Below, in pieces: positions 8,371 to 16,056 of a stretch of DNA of 64,000 bases (the first letter of the stretch is position 1; each line of letters opens with the position of its first letter). The stretch is from CAZCEC01 sp964497615 (lineage in GTDB: Bacteria > Chloroflexota > Anaerolineae > Anaerolineales > UBA6663): positions 1-64,000 of the forward strand of contig CAZCEC010000024.1 in assembly GCA_964497615.1 (NCBI GenBank). Reading direction: 5' to 3'. The position numbers were made by a program, and so were the translations under genes. The notes under the pieces were generated by a model. The model was not told where the DNA came from. It saw only the letters and a list, made by a program, of their open reading frames with translations, and made no database searches.

Positions 8371-9177
8371 TTAGATGGGAGCCAGCGTACCTGTCCAAAT
8401 CAACCAGCACAGGGCGGACTTGGCCAACAGGCTGAGGATGATGTAGACCCGTTCGCCGTACAGGTAGTCCTTCCAGGGTCCCACCTTCTTGTACTGCAAC
8501 ACCATGTTGATAGCAAAAATGTTGAAGAAGACAAACAACGTGGGAACGATCGCGTATACGAAGGCCGGCGGATCGGCATCACCGGATGAAACCGCACCGA
8601 CGAAGTACAGCATAATCACCACCCACGGGACGAATCCCGCGATGCAGCCATAGATGAAGGCCGTCCAGTCCGTCTTCTCGGTGCGCTGATTGTGCAGCTC
8701 CATCATGATGCCAAACAGGTTCATCGTGGCATTCAGGGCAAAGATCAGGATGAGGGCCCCCAGATCCCACAGCCCAATGAGCATGCCGATGAGGGCAATC
8801 ATCAGCGACGAGCTCAGCGCATATTCATAGAAGCGCACAGGATTCATGCCCTTCTTGAGATTCTGCACATAACTTGGATAGGCAATGGTTGCCAGGTAGA
8901 AGTGGGCCACAGCAGAGATGAGCAGGAAGCCCGCAACGGCCGGCCCAAACGGAACTTCATAGAACAGCTCGGTGGCTGGTTTCAGGGAGCGGGTGGCGGC
9001 ATCAAAACTTAAATAGTTGGTGAAGATGGGGTAGGTAGTATCATTGCTGACCAAGATCATGAAGATACCCTGGATTAGGTGCAGGAATCCCATGATCAAG
9101 TTGAAGCGCCGCAGCCCTGCGAACCGGCTGTCTGATTGGCTGGCTGCAACGGACGATTTGGCAGCGTTTGTAACCAT
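8371..9177 (-). CDS. Heliorhodopsin
   Basis: 268 residues from ATG 9177, with GAAGGAGAT ending about 9 bases upstream. Seven membrane segments are evident (about 24-44, 78-100, 118-136, 139-158, 172-195, 206-226, 243-264). Family-specific marks are RRFNLIMGFLHLIQGIFM with His33, the helix-3 VRFYEYALSSSLMI with Glu118 as counterion, and the helix-7 YGERVYIILSLLAKSALCW whose Lys253 should bind retinal. The N-terminus is short and polar, fitting the inverted topology of heliorhodopsins (N-terminus inside). Known members are slow-cycling light sensors rather than strong pumps. No retinal-synthesis gene is visible in the window. It lies opposite to its neighbours, has lower GC than they do, and sits between a truncated and an intact copy of one ABC binding-protein gene. 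Confidence 0.93.
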   Translation of the reverse strand: MVTNAAKSSVAASQSDSRFAGLRRFNLIMGFLHLIQGIFMILVSNDTTYPIFTNYLSFDAATRSLKPATELFYEVPFGPAVAGFLLISAVAHFYLATIAYPSYVQNLKKGMNPVRFYEYALSSSLMIALIGMLIGLWDLGALILIFALNATMNLFGIMMELHNQRTEKTDWTAFIYGCIAGFVPWVVIMLYFVGAVSSGDADPPAFVYAIVPTLFVFFNIFAINMVLQYKKVGPWKDYLYGERVYIILSLLAKSALCWLIWTGTLAPI

Positions 9178-9205
9178 TGGCGTATCTCCTTCACCATGAC
9201 TTATC

Positions 9206-9218
9206 CGATCAATGATCG
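9206..9218. promoter_or_regulatory. Dyad in heliorhodopsin 5' leader
   Basis: CGATCA-A-TGATCG is a perfect 6+1+6 palindrome 29 bases upstream of the start on the minus strand. It is a plausible repressor site. An AT-rich block with CATATTAATATA (about 9331-9342) further upstream could carry the promoter. Confidence 0.4.
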
Positions 9219-9466
9219 AATATTGCGGCAAGCTACAGCGTTCCGAGGATGCGCGGGATCGTGTTCCGCCCGGCGATTGAATCGTGGGACTTGTGCTATC
9301 CCGCAACTCTGCGGTATTGAACAGCACTTGCATATTAATATACTGCACTATTGCCCGAAACGAACGCTGACTTTCGAATCAATCGTGATTGGATTGCGAC
9401 GCTGCTGCGCAGCCGGGGGCGCTGCGCCGCTGCCCGTACCCGGCCAGGCCACGGCCCCTCCCCCGC

Positions 9467-9472
9467 TATAAT
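9467..9472 (+). promoter_or_regulatory. -10 TATAAT of ABC binding protein
   Basis: CGCTATAATG, 8 bases before the ATG at 9480, again suggests a very short leader. Confidence 0.5.
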
Positions 9473-9479
9473 GTCCCCC

Positions 9480-10751
9480 ATGCCAACCCGCCTGCGCCGC
9501 GTCCTGCCCGCCTTGCTGCTCCTAGCCGCCGCCTGCGGCTCCGCCACGCCCGCGCCCAGCGCCACCGTCTCCTTCATGGTCTTTGGCGACCCGGCCGAGC
9601 ACGCCGCCTATCAGTCCCTGGTGGCGGCGTTCGAGACCGAGCATCCCGCCGTTGACATCGAGCTGATCCACATCCCCGGCCAGAACGACTACCGCCAGCG
9701 CCTGGCCGCGGACTTCGCCGCCGGCACCCCCGCCGACGTGGTGCTCATCAACTACCGCCGCTACGCCGAGCTGGCCGCCGCGGGTGCGCTGCGGCCCCTG
9801 GGGCCCTACCTGGACGCCAGCACCGTCATCAGCCCCGGCGACTTCTTCCCCGAGGCGCTGGAGCCCTTCCGCTGGGACGGTGTCGTCACCTGCATCCCGC
9901 AGAATCTGTCGAGCCTGGTGGTGTACTACAACCAGAGCCTGTTCGACGCGGCGGGCGTGCCCTTCCCCGCCGCTGATTGGACCTGGGCCGACTTCCTGCG
10001 CACCGCCCAGGCGCTGACCCTGGACACCGACGGCGACGGCGTCACGGACCAGTTTGGCCTGGGCACGGAAGCGAACCTGTTCCGCGCCGCGCCCTTCATC
10101 TGGCAGGCGGGCGGCGACGTGGTGGACAACCGCGACCATCCGACGCGCCTGACCCTGGACACGCCCGAAGCGACCCGCGCCCTGCAATGGTTCGTCGAGT
10201 TGCAGACACTGCATCACGTCGTGCCCAGCCGCGTGGAGGAAGAAGCCGAGAGCAGCGAGAACCGCTTCCTGAACGGGCGCACGGCGATGTACCTGAACAG
10301 CCGCCGGGGCGTGCCCACCTACCGCGAGATCGAGGGCTTCAACTGGGACGTGGCCGCCCTGCCGCGCGACGCGCAGCGCGCCGGCATCCTGCACGCCGAT
10401 GGCTTCTGCCTGGCCACCGCCGCCGATGAGCCGGACGCGGCCTGGACCTTTATCGAGTTCGCCAACTCGCCCGCAGGGCAGACGATCCTGGCCGCCTCGG
10501 GCCGGACGGTGCCGTCGCTGAGGAGCGTGGCGCAGTCGCCGGCCTTCCTGGACTCCAGCCAGCGCCCGGCCAACAGCGCCGCCTTCCTGGATGGCATCCC
10601 CTCCATTCGCGCGACGCCCATCATGGCGACCTGGGTGCAGATCGAGAACCGGGCCGGGGAGGAGATCGAGCGCGCCTTCTATGGCGAGGCGACGCTGGCG
10701 GAGGCCATCGCGGCGGCGGAGAGCCGGACTCTTCCATACTTCGCGCCGTGA
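9480..10751 (+). CDS. ABC carbohydrate importer, substrate-binding lipoprotein
   Basis: 423 residues from ATG 9480. The N-terminus LPALLLLAAACGS is a lipoprotein signal with Cys19 as the lipid anchor. The mature part follows the family 1 extracellular binding protein pattern (VSFMVFGDPAEHAAYQSLV, then FETEHPAVDIELIHIPG, DYRQRLAADFAAGTPADVVL, and late FIEFANSPAGQTILAASG). Members capture sugars or glycerol-3-phosphate-like solutes outside the membrane and deliver them to MalF/MalG-type permeases, which follow about 1 kb downstream. The dimer or docking partner and sugar cannot be told from sequence. The gap to the permeases is filled with family C and A repeats, so co-transcription is doubtful. 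Confidence 0.9.
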   Translation: MPTRLRRVLPALLLLAAACGSATPAPSATVSFMVFGDPAEHAAYQSLVAAFETEHPAVDIELIHIPGQNDYRQRLAADFAAGTPADVVLINYRRYAELAAAGALRPLGPYLDASTVISPGDFFPEALEPFRWDGVVTCIPQNLSSLVVYYNQSLFDAAGVPFPAADWTWADFLRTAQALTLDTDGDGVTDQFGLGTEANLFRAAPFIWQAGGDVVDNRDHPTRLTLDTPEATRALQWFVELQTLHHVVPSRVEEEAESSENRFLNGRTAMYLNSRRGVPTYREIEGFNWDVAALPRDAQRAGILHADGFCLATAADEPDAAWTFIEFANSPAGQTILAASGRTVPSLRSVAQSPAFLDSSQRPANSAAFLDGIPSIRATPIMATWVQIENRAGEEIERAFYGEATLAEAIAAAESRTLPYFAP

Positions 10752-10815
10752 GGGGGATGGGGACGCGGGGGACTCAGGGGACTCGGGGGACTCGGGGGAC
10801 TCGGGGGGCTCGCAG
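10752..10815. repeat. Family E GGGGACTC array
   Basis: Six near-perfect 9-base GGGGGACTC units (GGGGACTCAGGGGACTCGGG) immediately after the binding-protein stop. Confidence 0.8.
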
Positions 10816-10840
10816 GCCATTGGCGCGCAATGAGAGCCGT

Positions 10841-10994
10841 TGTCATCTTGAGCGCGAATGCGGCCTCTATGAACAAGGGTGCACTTCCGCGCGCGAAAGA
10901 TATCGTTGATGAAGCGACGACGAGTCACTGATACGTTTCGCGCGCGGCGGGGGCGGCACGACGGGCTTGCTGCCGTTCGCGCTCAACGTGACAG
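10841..10994. repeat. Family C double palindrome, copy 1
   Basis: Outer arm TGTCATCTTGAGCGCGAATG (10841) pairs with TTCGCGCTCAACGTGACA (10976-10993). Inner arm GCGCGAAAGATATC (about 10891) pairs with GATACGTTTCGCGC (10930). The gap from 10752 to 11746 is built from three such units plus A, D and E repeats and no gene is seen in it. Confidence 0.8.
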
Positions 10995-11025
10995 TGACGC
11001 GCTGTGTTTCGCCGACGATTATCAC

Positions 11026-11299
11026 TGTCATCTTGAGCGCGAATGACGGATACTGGGCGTGGCGCGCAACCGTGGGCGCGAAAGATATCGTTGATACGGC
11101 CGGGCCGAAGCGTTGATACGCATCGCGCACCGAGGGGCGATGATAACGATGATCCAGACCTGCCAGGTTTGTTGTGCGCACGCCTCCGCGCCCCAATTGC
11201 CAAACCTGGCAGGTCTTGTCGCAGATTCGTCGTTGATACGTTTCGCGCGCGGCGGGGGCGGCACGACGGGCTTGTTGGCGTTCGCGCTCAACGTGACAG
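11026..11299. repeat. Family C, copy 2, interrupted by family A
   Basis: Left outer arm at 11026 (TGTCATCTTGAGCGCGAATG) and right outer arm ending at 11299, with a family A element (11156-11216) between the inner arms. Without it the unit would be about 210 bp. Confidence 0.75.
11156..11216. repeat. Family A inverted repeat, copy 2
   Basis: Perfect 16-base arms, 61 bp overall, located inside a family C unit, which argues that A inserted into C. Confidence 0.88.
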
Positions 11300-11332
11300 A
11301 GATGTTCGATGATGCATTGCAATGTTCAGCGC

Positions 11333-11453
11333 TGTCATCTTGAGCGCGAACGCGGGCGGCTGGAACAAGCGGGACGGGCGGCGCGCGAAAGATATCGCCG
11401 GATCATCGTGGAGAATCGTTGATACGTTTCGCGCGCCACGGCGAGCGATGACC
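11333..11453. repeat. Family C, copy 3, cut by family A
   Basis: Has the left outer arm (TGTCATCTTGAGCGCGAA), left inner GCGCGCGAAAGATATC and right inner GATACGTTTCGCGCGC, but the right outer arm is missing where family A copy 3 begins. Confidence 0.75.
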
Positions 11454-11560
11454 AGACCTGCCAGGTTTGGTGTGCGGGGCGCGGAGGCGTGCGCGCAACA
11501 AACCCATTCGCTCCACTGAGCCGAAGGCCCCCTATGGGCAGGGCAGGCTCTGGCAGGTCT
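11454..11560. repeat. Family A, copy 3, right arm split by an insert
   Basis: The left arm AGACCTGCCAGGTTTG is intact. The right arm reads CAAACC, then about 45 foreign bases, then TGGCAGGTCT ending at 11560. The insert contains GCCGAAGGCCCCCTATGGGC, nearly repeated at about 26275-26291. Confidence 0.8.
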
Positions 11561-11635
11561 TGCCCAGGACGCTTCATTGATACCCATCACGAATCGCCGC
11601 CGCCCCGTAAACCATCGTGACCATGATCTGCCTGT

Positions 11636-11745
11636 TCATGCCTTTCTCCGCGCCCCCCGCGCGCTCCGCGGTGAGTAGAATCCCCTTCGTGCTGATTCGC
11701 CTGAATTCGTGAAATTCGTGGCAAAGGTTTTGCCCTGCGTGTCTT
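11636..11745. repeat. Family D repeat, copy 2
   Basis: CTTTCTCCGCGCCCCCCGCG, CGCTCCGCGGTGAG and TTCGTGAAATTCGTGGCAAA. It runs right up to the start of the first permease gene, so that gene's start signals come from repeat sequence. Confidence 0.75.
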
Positions 11746-11746
11746 C

Positions 11747-12613
11747 GTGGTGAAGTTCCGCTCCAAGCTCCCCCTGGCCCTCATGCTCGCCCCCTACCTG
11801 GGCGGCGTGCTCGTCCTGATCGTCCTCCCCGCGCTCGTCTCGCTGGGGCTGGCCTTCATGCACTACGACGGCCTGACGCGCCCCGTGTGGGCCGGGCTGC
11901 GCAACTACCGCTTCTTCTTTATTGACCCGCTGGAGACCATCGCCATCCGCAACTCGCTGTACTTCACGGCGCTGGCGGTGCCCTTGCGGCTGGGCATCGC
12001 GCTGGGGCTGGCGCTGCTGCTGGCGCGGCGCGGGCTGGGGCTGTACCGCGCCGCCGTCACCGTCCCCACCGTCATCCCCGACGTGGCCTATGCCCTGGTG
12101 TGGCTGTGGGTGTTCAACCCGCTGTATGGGCCGGTGAACGCGGTGCTGGCGGCGTTGGGCCTGCCCACCCCCGGCTGGCTGGCCGATCCCGCCAGCGCCA
12201 AGCTGGTGTTCGTCGCCATGTCGCTGCTGCAAATCGGCGAGGGATTCGTGGTGCTGCTGGTGGGGGTGCGGTCGGTGCCGCGCGCGCTGTACGACGCCGC
12301 CGTGGTGGACGGGGCCGGGCGGCTGGCGCTGGTGCGCTACATCACCCTGCCAGCGATTGCGCCGTGGCTGATGCTGCTCACCTACCGCGACGTGATCCTG
12401 AGCTTCCAATACACCTTCGCGCCGTCCATGCTGATGACGCAAGGCGACCCGTACTACAGCACCCTGTTCCTGCCGTGGCTGGTGTACGAGGAAGCGTTCG
12501 ACAATCTGCGCTACGGGATGTCGGGCGCGATCATGACGGTGCAGTTTCTCATCAGCGGGCTGTTGGTGACGGCGCTGGCGGTCGTGTTTCGAAGGATGAA
12601 GTATGAAGGATGA
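11747..12613 (+). CDS. ABC sugar permease, MalF-type
   Basis: 288 residues from GTG 11747 (GTG 11750 or ATG 11783 also possible; upstream is family D sequence). Six membrane segments are predictable, beginning with LALMLAPYLGGVLVLIVLPA. The EAA loop that docks on the ATPase is visible as YDAAVVDGAGRLALVRYITL near residue 182-201. NYRFFFIDPLETIAIRNSLY before segment 2 is typical of MalF/UgpA proteins. It pairs with the MalG-type permease at 12829 to form the channel for the binding protein at 9480. No ATPase gene lies here, as often with CUT1 systems that share one MsmX-like ATPase. Confidence 0.9.
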   Translation: MVKFRSKLPLALMLAPYLGGVLVLIVLPALVSLGLAFMHYDGLTRPVWAGLRNYRFFFIDPLETIAIRNSLYFTALAVPLRLGIALGLALLLARRGLGLYRAAVTVPTVIPDVAYALVWLWVFNPLYGPVNAVLAALGLPTPGWLADPASAKLVFVAMSLLQIGEGFVVLLVGVRSVPRALYDAAVVDGAGRLALVRYITLPAIAPWLMLLTYRDVILSFQYTFAPSMLMTQGDPYYSTLFLPWLVYEEAFDNLRYGMSGAIMTVQFLISGLLVTALAVVFRRMKYEG

Positions 12614-12828
12614 AGAAGGGCTGGACGAAGGACGCGATGATGCCGGACGAAGGACGAAAGACGAAGGACGAAGGTTGGTCGGACGACCGACGACCGACGA
12701 CCGACGACCGACGACCGACGACCCAAGAGATTGTAACGCAACACGCAACACGCGAAATGTGAAACGTGATCCTTGACACCTGACACGCGACACCCGACAC
12801 GCGTCACCTGACACGCGACACCTGACAC
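12614..12828. repeat. Family G minisatellite between permease genes
   Basis: Starts with GGACGAA-type heptamers (12624-12675), continues with about six exact CGACCGA heptamers (12681-12724), then TGACACGCGACACC-type units (12775-12838). The ATG of the next gene is supplied by this last array (ACACATGACACGCG). The complementary heptamers recur at 52110-52175. Confidence 0.8.
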
Positions 12829-13641
12829 ATGACACGCGTCGCCCGCCACCTCCTCGCCTTGCTCGCCGCCGCGCTGTTCTTATTACCGCTGGCGTTCACG
12901 GTGGCGGCCTCGCTGCGCGCGCCGGGCCAGCCCCCGCCCCGCACCATCGAGTGGCTCCCCGACCCGCTGGCGTGGGGCAACTACCTGCGCATCTTCGAGA
13001 TCGTGCCGCTGGGGCGCTATGCGCTGAACTCGCTGCTGGTGGCGGCGGTGGCGGTGCCGCTCACCCTGCTCACCGCGTCGTGGGGCGGGTATGCCCTGGC
13101 GCAAGTGCCGCAGCCGTGGCGCGGGCGGCTGGTGGCGGCGTCCATCGGGCTACTGCTGGTGCCGGTGGGGGCGTTGTGGCTGCCGCGCTTCGTGCTCTTC
13201 AACCAGCTTGGCATCACCGACAGCTACGTGCCCCTGATCGCCCCGGCGCTGATGGGCACCAGCCCGCTGTTCGTGCTGCTGTTCTACTGGGCCTGCCGGC
13301 GCGTGCCGCGGGAAGTGTTCGAGCAGGCGCGGCTGGACGGGGCCGGGCACTGGACGGCCTGGCGGCGGGTGGCCCTGCCGCTGTCGCGCTCCACGCTGCT
13401 GGCGGTGGGCTGCCTGGCGTTCCTGGTCTATTGGGGCGACGTCATCAGCCCGTGGCTGTACCTGAAGACGCCGGACCTGTACACCCTGCCGGCGGGGGTG
13501 CAGTATCTCCAGCAGTTGGACCGGACGAACTGGCCGCTGCTGCTGGCGGCGGCGGTGGTGATGACGGTGCCGGCGGTGCTGCTGTTCGGGCTGGCCCAGC
13601 GCTACTTCCTGAGCGACGCGGCCGAGGTGGCCGGCGGTTAG
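12829..13641 (+). CDS. ABC sugar permease, MalG-type
   Basis: 270 residues from ATG 12829. Six membrane segments; the EAA loop appears as FEQARLDGAGHWTAWRRVAL near residue 165-184. TVAASLRAPGQPPP and WGNYLRIFEIVPLGRYALNS are standard MalG-side features. It should form a heterodimer with the MalF-type permease 215 bp upstream. The intervening minisatellite replaces any normal ribosome site; translation initiation in the TGACAC array looks weak. Confidence 0.9.
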   Translation: MTRVARHLLALLAAALFLLPLAFTVAASLRAPGQPPPRTIEWLPDPLAWGNYLRIFEIVPLGRYALNSLLVAAVAVPLTLLTASWGGYALAQVPQPWRGRLVAASIGLLLVPVGALWLPRFVLFNQLGITDSYVPLIAPALMGTSPLFVLLFYWACRRVPREVFEQARLDGAGHWTAWRRVALPLSRSTLLAVGCLAFLVYWGDVISPWLYLKTPDLYTLPAGVQYLQQLDRTNWPLLLAAAVVMTVPAVLLFGLAQRYFLSDAAEVAGG

Positions 13642-13738
13642 AAGCCGCCAGGGGGTGACTCTGGAAAGGCCAGGGCCACATCCCAACACCCTTGACTTTT
13701 CAGGCCGAATGTCAGAATATCCGTTCTAGGGCAACGCG

Positions 13739-13798
13739 AGACCTGCCAGGTTTGGCATCCGGCGCGCTGGGTGGTGCGCTCAAAAACCTGGCAGGTCT
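13739..13798. repeat. Family A inverted repeat, copy 4
   Basis: Arms GACCTGCCAGGTTTG and CAAAAACCTGGCAGGTC (one extra A in the right arm). It lies 27 bases upstream of the HTH gene at 13825. Confidence 0.85.
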
Positions 13799-13824
13799 GG
13801 GGGCATTGGGGGCTGGAGAGGCAA

Positions 13825-14067
13825 GTGACGTTCGGGGATTACGTGGAGGTGGAGGAGGGCGCGCGCCTGAGCGGGCTGCACCCGAACACGGTTCGGCGGC
13901 TGCTGCGCGCGGGGGTGCTGCGGGGCCGCAAGGCGCGCTGGCGTGGGCGCACCCGCTGGCTGGTGAGCAAGCGCTCGCTGCGCGACTACGTGGAGACCGC
14001 CCTGACCTTTGCCTCTACCCGGCCAGGGCCGCGGATCTATCTGAAGCGCTGGCGCGACGACGAATAA
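13825..14067 (+). CDS. Excisionase/MerR-like helix-turn-helix protein
   Basis: 80 residues from GTG 13825. The core GARLSGLHPNTVRRLLRAGV followed by RWRGRTRWLVSKRSLRDYVE is the HTH_17/excisionase layout: a winged helix that recognises DNA, with the wing WLVSKRSLRDY. Proteins of this kind regulate or direct recombination. No integrase is nearby. The C-terminus is basic (STRPGPRIYLKRWRDDE). A longer reading frame upstream passes through family A and is unlikely to be translated. Confidence 0.7.
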   Translation: MTFGDYVEVEEGARLSGLHPNTVRRLLRAGVLRGRKARWRGRTRWLVSKRSLRDYVETALTFASTRPGPRIYLKRWRDDE

Positions 14068-14123
14068 ACCTTTGCCACTCATGGACACGAATAGAAGCGA
14101 ATTGGCACGCAGGGATGTTCTTT

Positions 14124-14165
14124 CGACTCGTGCTATAGTCCTTCCAGGCATCCAGCCGCGGGGGG
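14124..14165 (+). promoter_or_regulatory. CGACTCGTGCTATA promoter, first copy
   Basis: CGACTCGTGC then -10 TATAGT (14134-14139), followed by CCAGGCATCCAGCCGCGGGG. The same block, about 40 bases with few changes, is repeated at 15755 before the NB-ARC remnant. Confidence 0.6.
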
Positions 14166-14305
14166 CGCACGCGCGACTGCTTCCGCCAACTCATTGATCC
14201 AACCCCGCCTGCCGTTCCAGGCGGCGCCCGCGCGCCTGGGGGCACGATGAGACGGCTCGGCATTTCCCCTTGACGATATCGACGCGGCCTGAGGAGAAGC
14301 GCGAG

Positions 14306-15733
14306 ATGGGAAATCTGAAACACGAAATCGTAACCGGGGAGGCCCGCTTTCCGGACCGGACGGTGCTGGTTCAGGCTGACTACCTGGTGGTCGGCGCTGG
14401 GGCCGCGGGCATGGCTTTCGTGGATGCCCTCATCCACAACAACGCCGAGGTCCGCGTCGCCATCCTGGACCGCCGCCATAGCGCGGGCGGTCACTGGCTC
14501 GACGCCTATCCGTTCGTCCGGCTGCATCAGGCCTCCGAGTTCTATGGCGTGGCCTCGACCCCGTTGGGCAAAGGCCAGCGGCAGGCCACCGGCCCGGAGG
14601 CGGGCCTGCACGAGCGGGCGGCCGCGCCCGACATCGTGGCCTACTATGCCCGGGTGCTGGAGGGCATGGTCCTCAGCGGCCAGGTCACCTTCTACCCCAA
14701 CTGCGAGTACCTGGGCGGGCGGCGCTGGAGGTCGCGGCTGACGGGACAGCCTTTCGCGGCGCCGGATGCCTGCCGCGTCGTCAACGCCCACTATCTGGCG
14801 CCCGAAATTCCGGCCCAGACCCCCGCCCCCTTCGGCGTGGCCGACGGCGTGCGCGTGATCCCGGTCAACGATCTGGTGAGGCTGGCTGAGACGCCCAGCC
14901 AGTTCGTGATCGTGGGTTCGGGCAAGACGGCCACCGACGCGATCGTCTGGCTGCTCGACAACGGGGTGGACCCGGGCACGGTCTGCTGGCTGCGCCCGCG
15001 CGACCCGTGGATGTTCAACCGCGCGGTGGTGCAGCCCGATCCAGTCATCAATTTGAGCATGGTGGCCAATGTCCTGGAAGCGGCCTGCGAGGCGAGGTCG
15101 CCGGACGAACTCTTCCTGCGCCTGGAGGCGGCCGGCGTGATGCTGCGGGTGGATCCGCGGGTGACGCCCAGCATGGCGAAGACCCCGACCCTGGCGCAGT
15201 GGGAGCTGGACCGGCTGAGGGCGATTGAGCATGTGGTGCGGCTGGGCCACATCCGCCACGTGGAGCCGGGGCGGGTGGTGTGCACGGGCGGGGAGGCCGC
15301 GATTGACCGGAAGGCGCTGGTGGTGCACTGCGCCGCCGCGGGCCTGCAATATCCGCCCCTGGTGCCGATCTGGGGACCGGAGGCGATCACGCTGCAGTGC
15401 GTTGCTGCCGGGCCGATCTTTGGCGCCGCAATCGCCGGCTACCTGGAAGCGACCCGCGACGACGACGCCGAGAAGAACCGGCTCTGCCCGCCGCACCCGC
15501 TCCCGAACACGCCCGCCGACTGGCCGCGGGGGATTGTCCTGGGCTCCCGCGGCTCACAGGCGCTGGCCACGGAACCGGATGTCAAGCAGTGGGCGCATGC
15601 CACCAGCCTGTACCGGTCGCGCATCCCGGCCGAGCGGGCCAACGACCCGGAGGTGACCGCCGCCGCGGCGCGGGTGGCGGCAGTGGCGGGGACGGGCATG
15701 GCCCGGCTGGCCGAGCTGGGGGGGATGGAGTAG
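14306..15733 (+). CDS. FAD/NAD(P)-dependent oxidoreductase
   Basis: 475 residues from ATG 14306, chosen for GAGGAGA 10 bases upstream (a TTG at 14270 would give 487). A first dinucleotide fold is seen as YLVVGAGAAGMAFVDAL near residue 27, continuing with an acidic strand end (VAILDRRHSAGGHW). A second Rossmann segment FVIVGSGKTATDAIVWLL lies near residue 200. The arrangement resembles flavin monooxygenase or L-ornithine-hydroxylase-like proteins using FAD plus NADPH. The substrate is unknown. The gene lies alone behind the shared CGACTCG promoter, and the next gene carries a copy of that promoter. Confidence 0.8.
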   Translation: MGNLKHEIVTGEARFPDRTVLVQADYLVVGAGAAGMAFVDALIHNNAEVRVAILDRRHSAGGHWLDAYPFVRLHQASEFYGVASTPLGKGQRQATGPEAGLHERAAAPDIVAYYARVLEGMVLSGQVTFYPNCEYLGGRRWRSRLTGQPFAAPDACRVVNAHYLAPEIPAQTPAPFGVADGVRVIPVNDLVRLAETPSQFVIVGSGKTATDAIVWLLDNGVDPGTVCWLRPRDPWMFNRAVVQPDPVINLSMVANVLEAACEARSPDELFLRLEAAGVMLRVDPRVTPSMAKTPTLAQWELDRLRAIEHVVRLGHIRHVEPGRVVCTGGEAAIDRKALVVHCAAAGLQYPPLVPIWGPEAITLQCVAAGPIFGAAIAGYLEATRDDDAEKNRLCPPHPLPNTPADWPRGIVLGSRGSQALATEPDVKQWAHATSLYRSRIPAERANDPEVTAAAARVAAVAGTGMARLAELGGME

Positions 15734-15754
15734 CCGGTCGGGCGCGCCCGCCGC

Positions 15755-15795
15755 GACTCGTGCTATATTCTTGGCAGGCATCCACCCACGGGGGA
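15755..15795 (+). promoter_or_regulatory. CGACTCGTGCTATA promoter, second copy
   Basis: -10 TATATT at 15764-15769, flanked by CGACTCGTGC and GGCAGGCATCCACCCACGGG. It matches the block at 14124 and lies 30 bases upstream of ATG 15799. Confidence 0.6.
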
Positions 15796-15798
15796 TTG

Positions 15799-16056
15799 AT
15801 GGGCGACATTGGCGGCAATCGTGAAACGAACACGGGCGGCGGTGCTAACTTCGAGAGCCCGGTAAGCGTCGCGCAGGGCGACTTTGTTGCCCGTGACAAG
15901 ATTATTCAACAAGCCGCGCCCACCGGCGTTGACGCCCGGCACCAGCTCCCCTCCCCGCCCGCGGACTTCACCGGCCGCGAAGCCGAGCTATCCGAACTGC
16001 GCGCCGCGCGGCGGGTGGCGCTGCGCCTGCGCGCGGCTGCGATTCCCCAGCCATGA
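15799..16056 (+). pseudogene. N-terminal piece of NB-ARC/TPR (STAND) protein
   Basis: 85 codons. SPVSVAQGDFVARDKIIQQA is the linker usual before NB-ARC domains in bacterial STAND proteins, and PPADFTGREAELSELRAA is the start of the NB-ARC fold. After that the expected Walker A (GxGGxGKT) and Walker B strands are absent: the frame goes directly into RRVALRLRAAAIPQP and stops. A deletion of roughly 400-500 bp removed the nucleotide-binding core. Confidence 0.75.

Noticed and set aside
10752..11746. tRNA or small RNA gene within the palindromes
   Set aside because: The stems are long nested inverted repeats without cloverleaf, T-loop GTTCRA or anticodon arm layout, and are repeated at many sites.
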